The position numbers were made by a program, and so were the translations under genes. Shown piece after piece: positions 1-6,681 of a stretch of 7,882 nt of DNA; the stretch's first letter is position 1, and every line of letters begins with the position of its first letter. Source of the stretch: Deltaproteobacteria bacterium (GTDB lineage Bacteria > Desulfobacterota > UBA8473); NCBI GenBank assembly GCA_030623035.1, contig JAUXFK010000136.1:1-7882 (forward strand). Direction: 5' to 3'. Under the pieces are notes generated by a model, which saw nothing but the letters and a program-made list of their open reading frames with translations, was not told where the DNA came from and did no database searches.

Positions 1-116
1 ACTTGGATGCGAGTTTTACACGGATTAAAATTTGATTGCCGCTCCTTGCAACTCTTTTCAAAAAGCTAAACTCTTACAAACACGACAGATTATTGCAGCA
101 TCGGGTAATGTAAAGC

Positions 117-132
117 TCGAAGCTTCGATCGA
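117..132. promoter_or_regulatory. Palindrome upstream of the activase gene, possible operator
   Basis: TCGAAGCTTCGA (117-128) is a perfect 12-base palindrome. It overlaps a second perfect palindrome, TCGATCGA (125-132). The pair ends 37 bases before the ATG of the first gene, where an operator or activator site could lie. I see no convincing -35/-10 pair and no sigma-54 -24/-12 site in bases 1-169, so the promoter may lie elsewhere or be of an unusual class. The regulatory role is a guess from position. The rest of 1-169 shows no supportable gene. Confidence 0.25.
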
Positions 133-169
133 CAATCTTCATTAAACTTCTATAAAGTGAGATAAGACA

Positions 170-1099
170 ATGCCAGACGAGATCAATGAGAATAAAGGTG
201 TAGTGTTTAACATCCAGCGCTTTTCCATCCACGATGGGCCCGGGATAAGGACTACAGTATTCTTGAAGGGATGCCCCCTTCGCTGTGGGTGGTGCAGCAA
301 CCCGGAGTCGATAAGTCTCCTCCCCGAGATCATTACCAGGGATGTTAAGTGCATTAAGTGTGGCAAGTGCGTTGAAGCATGCCCGAAGAAGGCCATCGTC
401 GTTCTGGATGACACAAGGACTGTTGACTGGGAAAAGTGCGACCAGTGCATGAAATGCGTTGAGGTATGCCCATCTAAATCGATAGAGCCTGCCGGGAAGT
501 ACATAAGTGTTAAAGAAGTACTGGACACTGTTGAGAGAGATGCCAGTTACTACCGGCGCACCAACGGTGGAATGACTGTCTCCGGGGGTGAACCATTAGT
601 GCAATGGCCGTTTACTTTAAAACTTCTTCAGGAGGCAAAGAAAAGGGGGTTTCATACTGTTTTAGATACGACGGGTTATGCGGATTGGAAAGTACTGGAT
701 GAGATACGGAATTATACTGACATCGTACTCTATGACGTTAAGCATTTAGACTCGGCAAAGCACCAGGAAGCCACTGGAGTATCCAATGAGCGTATCATTG
801 AAAATCTGCAAAAGATGGTAGACAATCCCAAGACAAAGATATGGATTCGACATCCAGTGATCCCCAGGTTCAATGACATTGATGAGGATATAGAGGAATT
901 ATGCAGATTTGTGCTGGCTCTCGGACCTTCTGTAGAAAAGGTCTCTCTACTGCCTTACCATAAGTTTGGAGAGTTGAAATATACGGCTACAGGAAGGAAG
1001 TATCCGTGGGATGGGGCTCCTTTGATCAGTGACGAAAGGATGGCTGAGTTCAAAGAGCACATTGAATCCCATGGACTCAAGGTGGATATGGGCAGATAG
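170..1099 (+). CDS. Glycyl-radical enzyme activating enzyme (radical SAM)
   Basis: This cytoplasmic radical-SAM protein should reductively cleave S-adenosylmethionine and abstract a hydrogen from the conserved glycine of the enzyme encoded next to it. The 309 residues match the family. Near the N-terminus is the HDGPGIRTTVFLKGC stretch followed by the CxxxCxxC cluster motif (Cys35, Cys39, Cys42). A ferredoxin-like insert follows with two CxxCxxCxxxC sets (Cys61/64/67/71 and Cys90/93/96/100), predicting two extra [4Fe-4S] clusters as in the activases of glycerol dehydratase, BSS and HPAD. TVSGGEP (about 136-142) is the SAM-binding GGE motif. The start is preceded only by a weak Shine-Dalgarno, AAGTGAG, at 155-161. 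The gene lies 64 bases before the glycyl radical enzyme, almost surely its substrate. The class is secure; the exact subfamily is not assigned. Confidence 0.95.
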   Translation: MPDEINENKGVVFNIQRFSIHDGPGIRTTVFLKGCPLRCGWCSNPESISLLPEIITRDVKCIKCGKCVEACPKKAIVVLDDTRTVDWEKCDQCMKCVEVCPSKSIEPAGKYISVKEVLDTVERDASYYRRTNGGMTVSGGEPLVQWPFTLKLLQEAKKRGFHTVLDTTGYADWKVLDEIRNYTDIVLYDVKHLDSAKHQEATGVSNERIIENLQKMVDNPKTKIWIRHPVIPRFNDIDEDIEELCRFVLALGPSVEKVSLLPYHKFGELKYTATGRKYPWDGAPLISDERMAEFKEHIESHGLKVDMGR

Positions 1100-1120
1100 A
1101 AAAAAGGGATGGTTTATAAC

Positions 1121-1138
1121 TGAGGCTGCAATGCCTCA
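1121..1138 (+). other. Intercistronic RNA hairpin between activase and glycyl radical enzyme
   Basis: TGAGGC (1121-1126) and GCCTCA (1133-1138) form a perfect 6-bp stem with a 6-base loop. It sits between the activase stop and the strong ribosome binding site of the next gene. No T-tract follows, so it is not a terminator. It could block 3' exonuclease or mark a processing site, raising the level of the downstream enzyme mRNA over that of the activase. The structure is seen; the role is inferred. Confidence 0.35.
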
Positions 1139-1147
1139 AACCAGGGA

Positions 1148-1155
1148 AAGGAGGT
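1148..1155 (+). promoter_or_regulatory. Strong Shine-Dalgarno of the glycyl radical enzyme gene
   Basis: AAGGAGGT is close to the full complement of the 16S rRNA 3' end and lies 8 bases before the ATG at 1164. It is much stronger than the site before the activase. That fits the need for far more of the radical enzyme than of its activator, and it fixes the start codon. Confidence 0.8.
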
Positions 1156-1163
1156 AAAGGACA

Positions 1164-3680
1164 ATGGCAGAGATACCGAAACCAGGCAGTATTTCCTTTG
1201 AGGACAGAGTAAATAAGAGTACACCCTTTGAGTGGGGTTTTGGTTCCACGCCCCGAATTGCCAAACTAAGGAATGATCTTTACTGGAAAGCAGCAGTTAC
1301 AAAGGAATGGTACAACGTTGCCATGGGGCTGGGAAAGTGCACCTTTCGTGAAGGACAGGGCGTTAGGATGGATGTAGACAGGGCAAGAATTATTACAAAA
1401 TCGTATAAAGAGACAGATGGGCAGCCATGGGTGATGCGAAAGGCAATGGCTGTAAAAAAGCTCTGTGAGGAGACTCCGATCTTTATAAAGCCCGGCGAGC
1501 TTATCGTGGGCGACCCCAACAGTGCACCAGACGAGGTGAGATGGTATCCGGAGACCGCTGTATGGTGGATGCCGGATGCGGTTACCAGCGGTGGATTCTC
1601 TGAGATGGTAGACGATGCACAGAGGAAAGAGATCGTTGAAGAGATCTGTGAATATTGGAATGGCAGGAATGTGAGGGACCGAATACTGGCCTCTCTACCT
1701 GAAGATATGGTGCCGATAATAATGGGTGGACTCGACACTCCTGTTACGCTCAATGTCTGGGAGGAGTCGCGAACTGTCGCTAATTATGAGTATGAGTCAC
1801 TCTTCAAGGAAGGACTCAAGGCAAGGGTTGAAAGGGCAGAGGCGAATCTGAAGAATCTGGAGGACCAAATAGCAGAGATGAACCCCGGAGAATATCTCGA
1901 AAAGAAGAACAACTGGGAAGCCATGGCGATATGCGGCAAAGCCATAATTCACTTTGCAAAGAGATATGAAAGACTCGCAAAAGAACTAGCCAGGGCAGAG
2001 ACGAATGATACCCGCAAAGAAGAGCTGGATAAAATCGCTACCATCCTGGAGTGGGTACCGGCAAATCCGCCACGAACCTTCCATGAAGCCCTTCAGTTTT
2101 TCTGGATTGTGGATGTTGTCGGGCATTTTATGGCGGTATGTGGTAATGGTTGTGGTGCCAGAATCGACCAGGTGTGGTGGCCTTACTATGAGGCGGATAT
2201 GAAGGCAGACCGGATCACCAGGGACAAGGCATTAGAGCTGGTGGAATGTCTGTTCCTCAAGATTCAGGATTTAGGCTCTCCACCAGAGTGGCCTTTGAGT
2301 TTCAGCGTAACCTCCGGCTTTGACGTGGGTTATACCCCCAATATCTGTGGGTCCGACAGTAGTGGCCAGGATGCATCTAACGATCTGAGCTGCATTATCA
2401 TGGAGGCTATGGTTAATTGCCACCTTACTCAGCCACCGATTGCGGTTCGTTACCATCGCAACATCTCACCTGATGTGATAGACAGGGCAATTGATCTACT
2501 GCGGACCGGCCAGGGGCATCCGTCCTTCTTCAATGAGGACCTGCTGGAGAAGTGGGGTCTTATGCTGGGCTACTCCCCTGAGGATGCCAGAAAGACCCAG
2601 GTAAGCGCATGTGTTGCAAATCATATTCCTGGAAAGTCCCTGGATGCAACCGGCCTGATTGAGGTTGGGATAGTATTTTCCATCAGGCTTTTGGAGGAGA
2701 TTTTGGGTTTGTATGTGCCCGAAGTATCTGGGGGGCCGAAGACGAAAGACGTGGTGGAGATGAACTCTGCTCATGAGATATTCGATGCGTTCTGTGAGCG
2801 GTTGTTATACTATTCGAAGATCGCTGCGATCACATGGAATATCGCTCAGCAGGTGATTACGGAGTATAACCCGGATCCGTGTAACTCCTTCCTCCTAAAT
2901 GAACCTCTTGAGAGGGGACTTGATCTAAATAAGCTTCATAAGGAGGATAACACCTGGCCCAACTTCGTCAACTTTGGAAGACAGAACCTGGCCGACTCCC
3001 TTGCAGCGATTCAGAAGCTCGTTTTCGATGAGAAGAAATACACTATGGAAGAGCTATTGAAGTCGCTAAAGGCAAACTGGGAAGGGTGCGAGGAGATGCG
3101 GCAGGATTTTCTCAACGCTCCCAAGTATGGTAACGATAATGACTATGCGGATGAATGGGCAGTAAAGGTAGCTGTTGGGATGGAGGACACGGTGAAGCAG
3201 GTCAAGGATGCATGGGGTTATCCTCTTACCTTTGATGGAAGCACAGTTGCTGGTTACCAGGCAGCCGGTCTTCCATGCGGTGCCAGCCCAGACGGTAGGA
3301 TGGCTAGTAGCTTTTTGGCTGACGGCACCCTTTCGCCTATGACTGGCGTCGATAAGATCGGTCCAACAGCGGTCCTCAACTCGGCAAGTAAGATACCTTA
3401 CCTTGGTACCCAACTCTTCAACCAGCGGTTTATGCCACAGTTCCTTGAGGGGGAGAACAAAATGATATTTCTCGAATACCTCAGGGAGTGGTATGAGAAA
3501 GGGACTATCCCCCATATCCAGTTCAATGTGATAGACAGTAATGTCCTTCGTGAGGCCCAGAAACATCCCGAAGATTACACTGATCTGCAGGTGAGGGTTG
3601 CCGGATACAGTGCCTTCTGGGTTGATCTGTCCGGGGAGGTTCAAGAAACCATCCTTGCCAGAACAGAACAGTGCATTTAG
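1164..3680 (+). CDS. Glycyl radical enzyme of the PFL superfamily, reaction unassigned
   Basis: This 838-residue glycyl radical enzyme has an N-terminal PFL domain (about 30-690; e.g. the RARIITKSYKETDGQPWVMR region near 73-92) and a C-terminal glycine-radical domain. The radical motif is RVAGYSAFW at 811-819, with Gly814 as the predicted radical. The active-site thiyl cysteine is predicted to be Cys483 in SACVANHIPG. Dehydratases, arylacetate decarboxylases and C-N/C-S lyases of this superfamily usually carry Cys-x-Glu here; this protein has Ala at that place. As I recall, the fumarate-binding Arg of BssA lies 15 residues after the Cys; the same spacing here gives Leu498, without an alignment. 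No small subunits are encoded beside it. The length is slightly under BssA (about 860) and HPAD (about 900). Substrates could be an aromatic or alkyl compound, but none can be named. Family is certain; function is open. Confidence 0.95.
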   Translation: MAEIPKPGSISFEDRVNKSTPFEWGFGSTPRIAKLRNDLYWKAAVTKEWYNVAMGLGKCTFREGQGVRMDVDRARIITKSYKETDGQPWVMRKAMAVKKLCEETPIFIKPGELIVGDPNSAPDEVRWYPETAVWWMPDAVTSGGFSEMVDDAQRKEIVEEICEYWNGRNVRDRILASLPEDMVPIIMGGLDTPVTLNVWEESRTVANYEYESLFKEGLKARVERAEANLKNLEDQIAEMNPGEYLEKKNNWEAMAICGKAIIHFAKRYERLAKELARAETNDTRKEELDKIATILEWVPANPPRTFHEALQFFWIVDVVGHFMAVCGNGCGARIDQVWWPYYEADMKADRITRDKALELVECLFLKIQDLGSPPEWPLSFSVTSGFDVGYTPNICGSDSSGQDASNDLSCIIMEAMVNCHLTQPPIAVRYHRNISPDVIDRAIDLLRTGQGHPSFFNEDLLEKWGLMLGYSPEDARKTQVSACVANHIPGKSLDATGLIEVGIVFSIRLLEEILGLYVPEVSGGPKTKDVVEMNSAHEIFDAFCERLLYYSKIAAITWNIAQQVITEYNPDPCNSFLLNEPLERGLDLNKLHKEDNTWPNFVNFGRQNLADSLAAIQKLVFDEKKYTMEELLKSLKANWEGCEEMRQDFLNAPKYGNDNDYADEWAVKVAVGMEDTVKQVKDAWGYPLTFDGSTVAGYQAAGLPCGASPDGRMASSFLADGTLSPMTGVDKIGPTAVLNSASKIPYLGTQLFNQRFMPQFLEGENKMIFLEYLREWYEKGTIPHIQFNVIDSNVLREAQKHPEDYTDLQVRVAGYSAFWVDLSGEVQETILARTEQCI

Positions 3681-3836
3681 CAGTTGCTCTTTTTGAAAAA
3701 GTAGTTACCAAAGGCGGCAATCAATCACATTATAAACCGTGCAAAACTCGAGTTCATGTAAGCGTAGAGCTACGAGCATAGAGATTAGAGTTATCATGGC
3801 TAAACAATTACACAAACCGTTTTATTTTAGGAGCAA
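3681..3836 (+). other. 156-base gap between the glycyl radical enzyme and the AAA+ gene
   Basis: I find no gene here. Two small inverted repeats stand out: CTTTTT-G-AAAAAG (3689-3701), too AT-rich and too tight-looped for a normal terminator, and CGTAG-AG-CTACG (3763-3774). The gap is wider than the others in the first four genes, so the AAA+/VWA genes could have their own promoter, although no clear -35/-10 pair is visible. The AGGAG before the AAA+ gene (3829-3833) is only 3 bases from its ATG, unusually close, which may limit translation. Confidence 0.4.
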
Positions 3837-5396
3837 ATGGCTATAGAAGAGTCTTCTTTGTATAAGCTGGAATCTGTAAAGTTCGATATGTATAAATATC
3901 GACCAGTGCCTGTCACATATGAGTTAAGGGCCTCGATCCTGAAGAAGTTGTGCATGCAAGAAGACCCGCTGCCAGACATCCAGGGACGAAAAGAGACCAA
4001 AAGAGATGTCCTTCGGGCTTTACTCTCTGGTCATAGCATCTTCCTGGTCTCTGAAGAAGGCACTGGAAAAACAAGGCTGGCAAAATCAATAACCAAACTC
4101 TTGCCTTCCATCCCCAGGATAAAAGGATGTCTGTATAATGACGATCCGAAATGGCCGGCCTATTTGCTCTGCCCACAATGCAAAGATAAACTGGCCTCTA
4201 AAAAAGAATACAAAGTTGAACTCATCTGCGGGGAAGAAAGGTTTTCCCGTATCCAGGGCAATGATTACACGGATGAAGCAAAACTAATAGGATTAAAGGA
4301 TATACAGGCCATCATCGAAGGGAAAAGCCCCTCTGATCCCAGAGTCTTCTCTGCTACCGGTGCTTTTCGTGCAAATAGAGGCATACTATTTATTGATGAA
4401 TTGCCGGCTATACGGACAAAGGTTCAGGTTCTTCTACATCCAATTCTGGAGGAAAAGAAAGTAATCCTAGAGGAATACAACTGGGAACATCCTTTGGATA
4501 TTGTTTTAATCGCTACCGGAAACCCCCGTGGGTTTTCCCATGTCAATGAAGTCCCCCGTCCTCTCCTGGACAGGTTAGAACTCATTTACACCCCTTTACC
4601 TGACATCGAAGTCGAAAGAGAAATAATGTTACGAGAAAAGTTCAAGGTAGAAGATAATTATATCGAGCAAACTAAGATAAAGGAGGTCTCCCTACCCTGT
4701 ACAAGCCTTGAAGAGATAGAAAGGGAGATTGTCCTGCCATGGTGGATTATCTACCTTTTAAATGGAGCGATAGCCTATAGCAGAAAGTGTAGCCTAATCG
4801 ATAAGAAACCAAGCCTGCGCGCAAGCAACAGGGCAATAAACCATACTTATGCTGGAGCTGAGCTGGATAATAGGAAGGTAGCGTACCTAATAGATGCTTG
4901 CGAGGGATTAAAGTTAGCACTGCGCGGAAGGGTAGAGCTCAGACCAGACCTGATAGATTTTGATAATCCAGCCGAGAGTTTTAAACGTATAGACGAATTG
5001 AGTGAAGACCTGTTGTGGAATGCGCTTGAGGACTCTGTGGATCTATTTTTGGAGGGATGCAATCGTGAAAAGCTGGAGCGTGACCTAAAGTCATTGGCAT
5101 CCGAGGGAATCCAAAATGTAACACATAAACTTCAAAGGCATGATGAACTCAACAGAGCTGTTAAACGAATGAAACAATCTGCGCTTGAAAGGGTGAGTAG
5201 CGAGTTTCTAAGCAAGTGGGAAGAGAAACTATTTCTAAATCCTGCCAGTGCCGGCGAAGGAATCCTGGAAATGTATAATTTTTCTGCTGTAGAGACTATC
5301 TACAATCTTGCTTTGCACCGCAATTTGATTCGTGATGCTGAGATTGAGGGAAAGGTCTTTGTTCCCAGGATGGTCTCCTGGGCGAATAGGAGTTAG
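3837..5396 (+). CDS. ChlI/MoxR-type AAA+ ATPase, putative remodelling partner of the glycyl radical enzyme
   Basis: This 519-residue AAA+ ATPase resembles magnesium-chelatase subunit I and MoxR proteins. The P-loop is SEEGTGKT (72-79), with Ser where Gly or Ala is usual. Walker B is ILFIDE (183-188), sensor 1 is Asn229 in ATGNP, RPLLDR (241-246) holds the likely arginine finger, and Arg328 or Arg332 may be sensor 2. Between Walker A and B is a ChlI-like insert with Cys98, Cys112, Cys115 and Cys131, a possible zinc site. The pre-Walker-B stretch and the EEKKVILEE segment also fit ChlI/MoxR. Residues from about 385 on look helical and match nothing I know. The VWA gene follows after 4 bases, so the two probably form a complex like ChlI/ChlD or CbbQ/CbbO. 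BssE of benzylsuccinate synthase operons is a MoxR-like precedent. Partner and substrate are inferred. The start has a close-set AGGAG; the next in-frame Met is residue 18. Confidence 0.85.
   Translation: MAIEESSLYKLESVKFDMYKYRPVPVTYELRASILKKLCMQEDPLPDIQGRKETKRDVLRALLSGHSIFLVSEEGTGKTRLAKSITKLLPSIPRIKGCLYNDDPKWPAYLLCPQCKDKLASKKEYKVELICGEERFSRIQGNDYTDEAKLIGLKDIQAIIEGKSPSDPRVFSATGAFRANRGILFIDELPAIRTKVQVLLHPILEEKKVILEEYNWEHPLDIVLIATGNPRGFSHVNEVPRPLLDRLELIYTPLPDIEVEREIMLREKFKVEDNYIEQTKIKEVSLPCTSLEEIEREIVLPWWIIYLLNGAIAYSRKCSLIDKKPSLRASNRAINHTYAGAELDNRKVAYLIDACEGLKLALRGRVELRPDLIDFDNPAESFKRIDELSEDLLWNALEDSVDLFLEGCNREKLERDLKSLASEGIQNVTHKLQRHDELNRAVKRMKQSALERVSSEFLSKWEEKLFLNPASAGEGILEMYNFSAVETIYNLALHRNLIRDAEIEGKVFVPRMVSWANRS
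5388..5392 (+). promoter_or_regulatory. Shine-Dalgarno that decides the GTG start of the VWA gene
   Basis: AGGAG sits inside the last codons of the AAA+ gene, 8 bases before the GTG at 5401. This spacing is ideal. It favours the GTG over the upstream in-frame ATG at 5332, which would overlap the AAA+ gene by 65 bases. Confidence 0.7.
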
Positions 5397-5400
5397 TAAA

Positions 5401-6534
5401 GTGGCCGATTGCAATAGATGCATGCCTGATCGTCCTGAGGAAGAAATCTTGGCTGAGATTGCCCATCATAAAGACCGTTCTATCAGGGGCTTGTTCCATA
5501 AGCTGAGGAATGATAAGCAAGGCGTCTTAAAAGAGAGGGTAGTTGAGCATATTAATGAGAGGTTGCAACAAGAGCAAGTAGGGGGATATATAAAGACAAC
5601 AGGAGAATATGAAAAAGATATTAGCAATAAAATATTGCCTAAAGATGTTGAGGAGTGTTTGGATGAGTGTGTTCAACAGGGAGATATAGAAATAGAAAAC
5701 GGCCAGATTAGAATAACCCCAAAAGGTGGTGAGAAACTGGCGAACAGGATTAAGGTAAAGCTGGAACAACTCCACAAAGCAAGGAAAGGTTCTCATCGGA
5801 TAAAAAGAGAACTGGGCTATGGTTTGGACTTTGCGCTCACAACAAAGAAGTACGAGTCTGGGGATGTTTATCAGTCCATTGATATCCAAAAGACCCTTCT
5901 TTGCTCCTTGGAAAGAAATGCACAGAAAAGGAATCCCTCCAGGATATCTGTTAAACGAGAAGACCTTAGGGTCTTTGAAAGAACCTATGAAAATAGGATG
6001 TGTATAGGTTTGATAATAGATGAAAGCAGCAGTATGGGGGAAGATAAGAGAAATGCAGCCCTGGATACCTGTTTGGCCTTGATAAAGTTTAAAAAACCAA
6101 GCGACAGGTTAAAAGTATTTGTCTATTCTGCAGAGGCCAAGGAAATACCGTATTGGGACATCTTGAATACAAGCCTTCCCGGTGGTACAACAGATATGCG
6201 GATCGCCCTACAAACTGCCCGGGTTGCCCTCAGGAATGAAAGATTAAATAGACAGGTATATCTCATAACAGATACGGAGCCGAATACTGAAAATGGCAGA
6301 TATGTTGGGTTTGAAGCAGCCATCCCCGGCGTTTTAAGAGAAGTTGCCCGCTATAGACAAGAAGGGATTACATTGAATATCATAATGTTAGATGATAGAG
6401 CCAAACCAAAGGAGCTTGCTTCCCATCTAGCCAAAATCAATGCAGGCGAGGTCTTCTTTACCTCACCATCCAATTTAGGGAAGGTAGTAATAGATGATTA
6501 TCTGTTGACCAGAATGTCTACAGGTTTTTCTTAG
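5401..6534 (+). CDS. VWA-domain protein paired with the AAA+ ATPase (ChlD/CbbO-like role)
   Basis: Starting at GTG 5401 gives 377 residues. The C-terminal half (about 200-377) is a von Willebrand A domain with a full metal-ion adhesion site: DESSS (Asp207, Ser209, Ser211), Thr263/Thr264 in PGGTTD and Asp291 in LITDTEP. The end, with VFFTSPSNLGKVVIDDYLL (351-369), resembles VWA partners of MoxR/ChlI ATPases. Residues about 78-118 read like a winged-helix segment (GDIEIENGQIRITPKGG). The N-terminus has a CxxC pair (Cys4, Cys7). In ChlD, CbbO and NorD the VWA subunit is the adaptor linking the ATPase ring to its target, and the same role is likely here. The gene is translationally close-coupled to the ATPase gene. 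Bases around 5580-5640 are visibly more AT-rich than the radical enzyme gene. A start at Met8 (5422) is possible but has no comparable ribosome site. Confidence 0.85.
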   Translation: MADCNRCMPDRPEEEILAEIAHHKDRSIRGLFHKLRNDKQGVLKERVVEHINERLQQEQVGGYIKTTGEYEKDISNKILPKDVEECLDECVQQGDIEIENGQIRITPKGGEKLANRIKVKLEQLHKARKGSHRIKRELGYGLDFALTTKKYESGDVYQSIDIQKTLLCSLERNAQKRNPSRISVKREDLRVFERTYENRMCIGLIIDESSSMGEDKRNAALDTCLALIKFKKPSDRLKVFVYSAEAKEIPYWDILNTSLPGGTTDMRIALQTARVALRNERLNRQVYLITDTEPNTENGRYVGFEAAIPGVLREVARYRQEGITLNIIMLDDRAKPKELASHLAKINAGEVFFTSPSNLGKVVIDDYLLTRMSTGFS

Positions 6535-6681
6535 TAACTGTCCGTCCAGAAATGAGCAATTTTGTTCAAGATCAAGGAAGGGGAAGGGATTAAAATCTGA
6601 GCCTGACACAGAGATTGGGCAAAAGGGCCATTTATGGATGGACACTTGCAAACATTCGCATTCATACACAGGACAAATCGA
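6535..6681 (+). other. 147-base spacer after the VWA gene
   Basis: No terminator with a GC-rich stem and T-tract is visible, so read-through into the next gene is possible. A short 5-bp inverted repeat AATCT/AGATT (6594-6598, 6612-6616) is too weak to call. The last 48 bases become coding if the upstream ATG at 6634 is the true start of the next gene; an AAGGG lies 6 bases before that ATG. Confidence 0.4.

Noticed and set aside
1..69. Tail of an upstream gene
   Set aside because: Frames ending at 35 and at 69 are both possible and too short to tell from chance; no motif is visible.
3066..3644. Long minus-strand open frame (192 codons) inside the glycyl radical enzyme gene
   Set aside because: It lies wholly opposite a gene with clear family motifs, its product is low in recognisable structure, and no ribosome site supports it.
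1164..3680. Naming the enzyme benzylsuccinate synthase or alkylsuccinate synthase because of the BssE-like ATPase
   Set aside because: Small-subunit genes are missing, the Arg spacing after the active-site Cys does not fit what I recall of BssA, and no diagnostic pocket residue could be confirmed.
3689..3701. CTTTTT-G-AAAAAG as a terminator after the glycyl radical enzyme
   Set aside because: The stem is pure A-T except the ends, the loop is one base and no T-tract follows.
3796..3846. Small plus-strand frame of 16 codons overlapping the AAA+ start, a possible leader peptide
   Set aside because: It lacks a good ribosome site and attenuator-like hairpins, and is short enough to arise by chance.
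5527..5889. Minus-strand open frame of 120 codons opposite the VWA gene
   Set aside because: The hydrophobic-looking product is a shadow of the charged VWA N-terminal region read backwards; no independent support.
3837..6534. The ATPase and VWA genes as a true magnesium or cobalt chelatase
   Set aside because: No ChlH/CobN large subunit or porphyrin biosynthesis gene is nearby, and the ATPase/VWA architecture is shared with enzyme-activating pairs.
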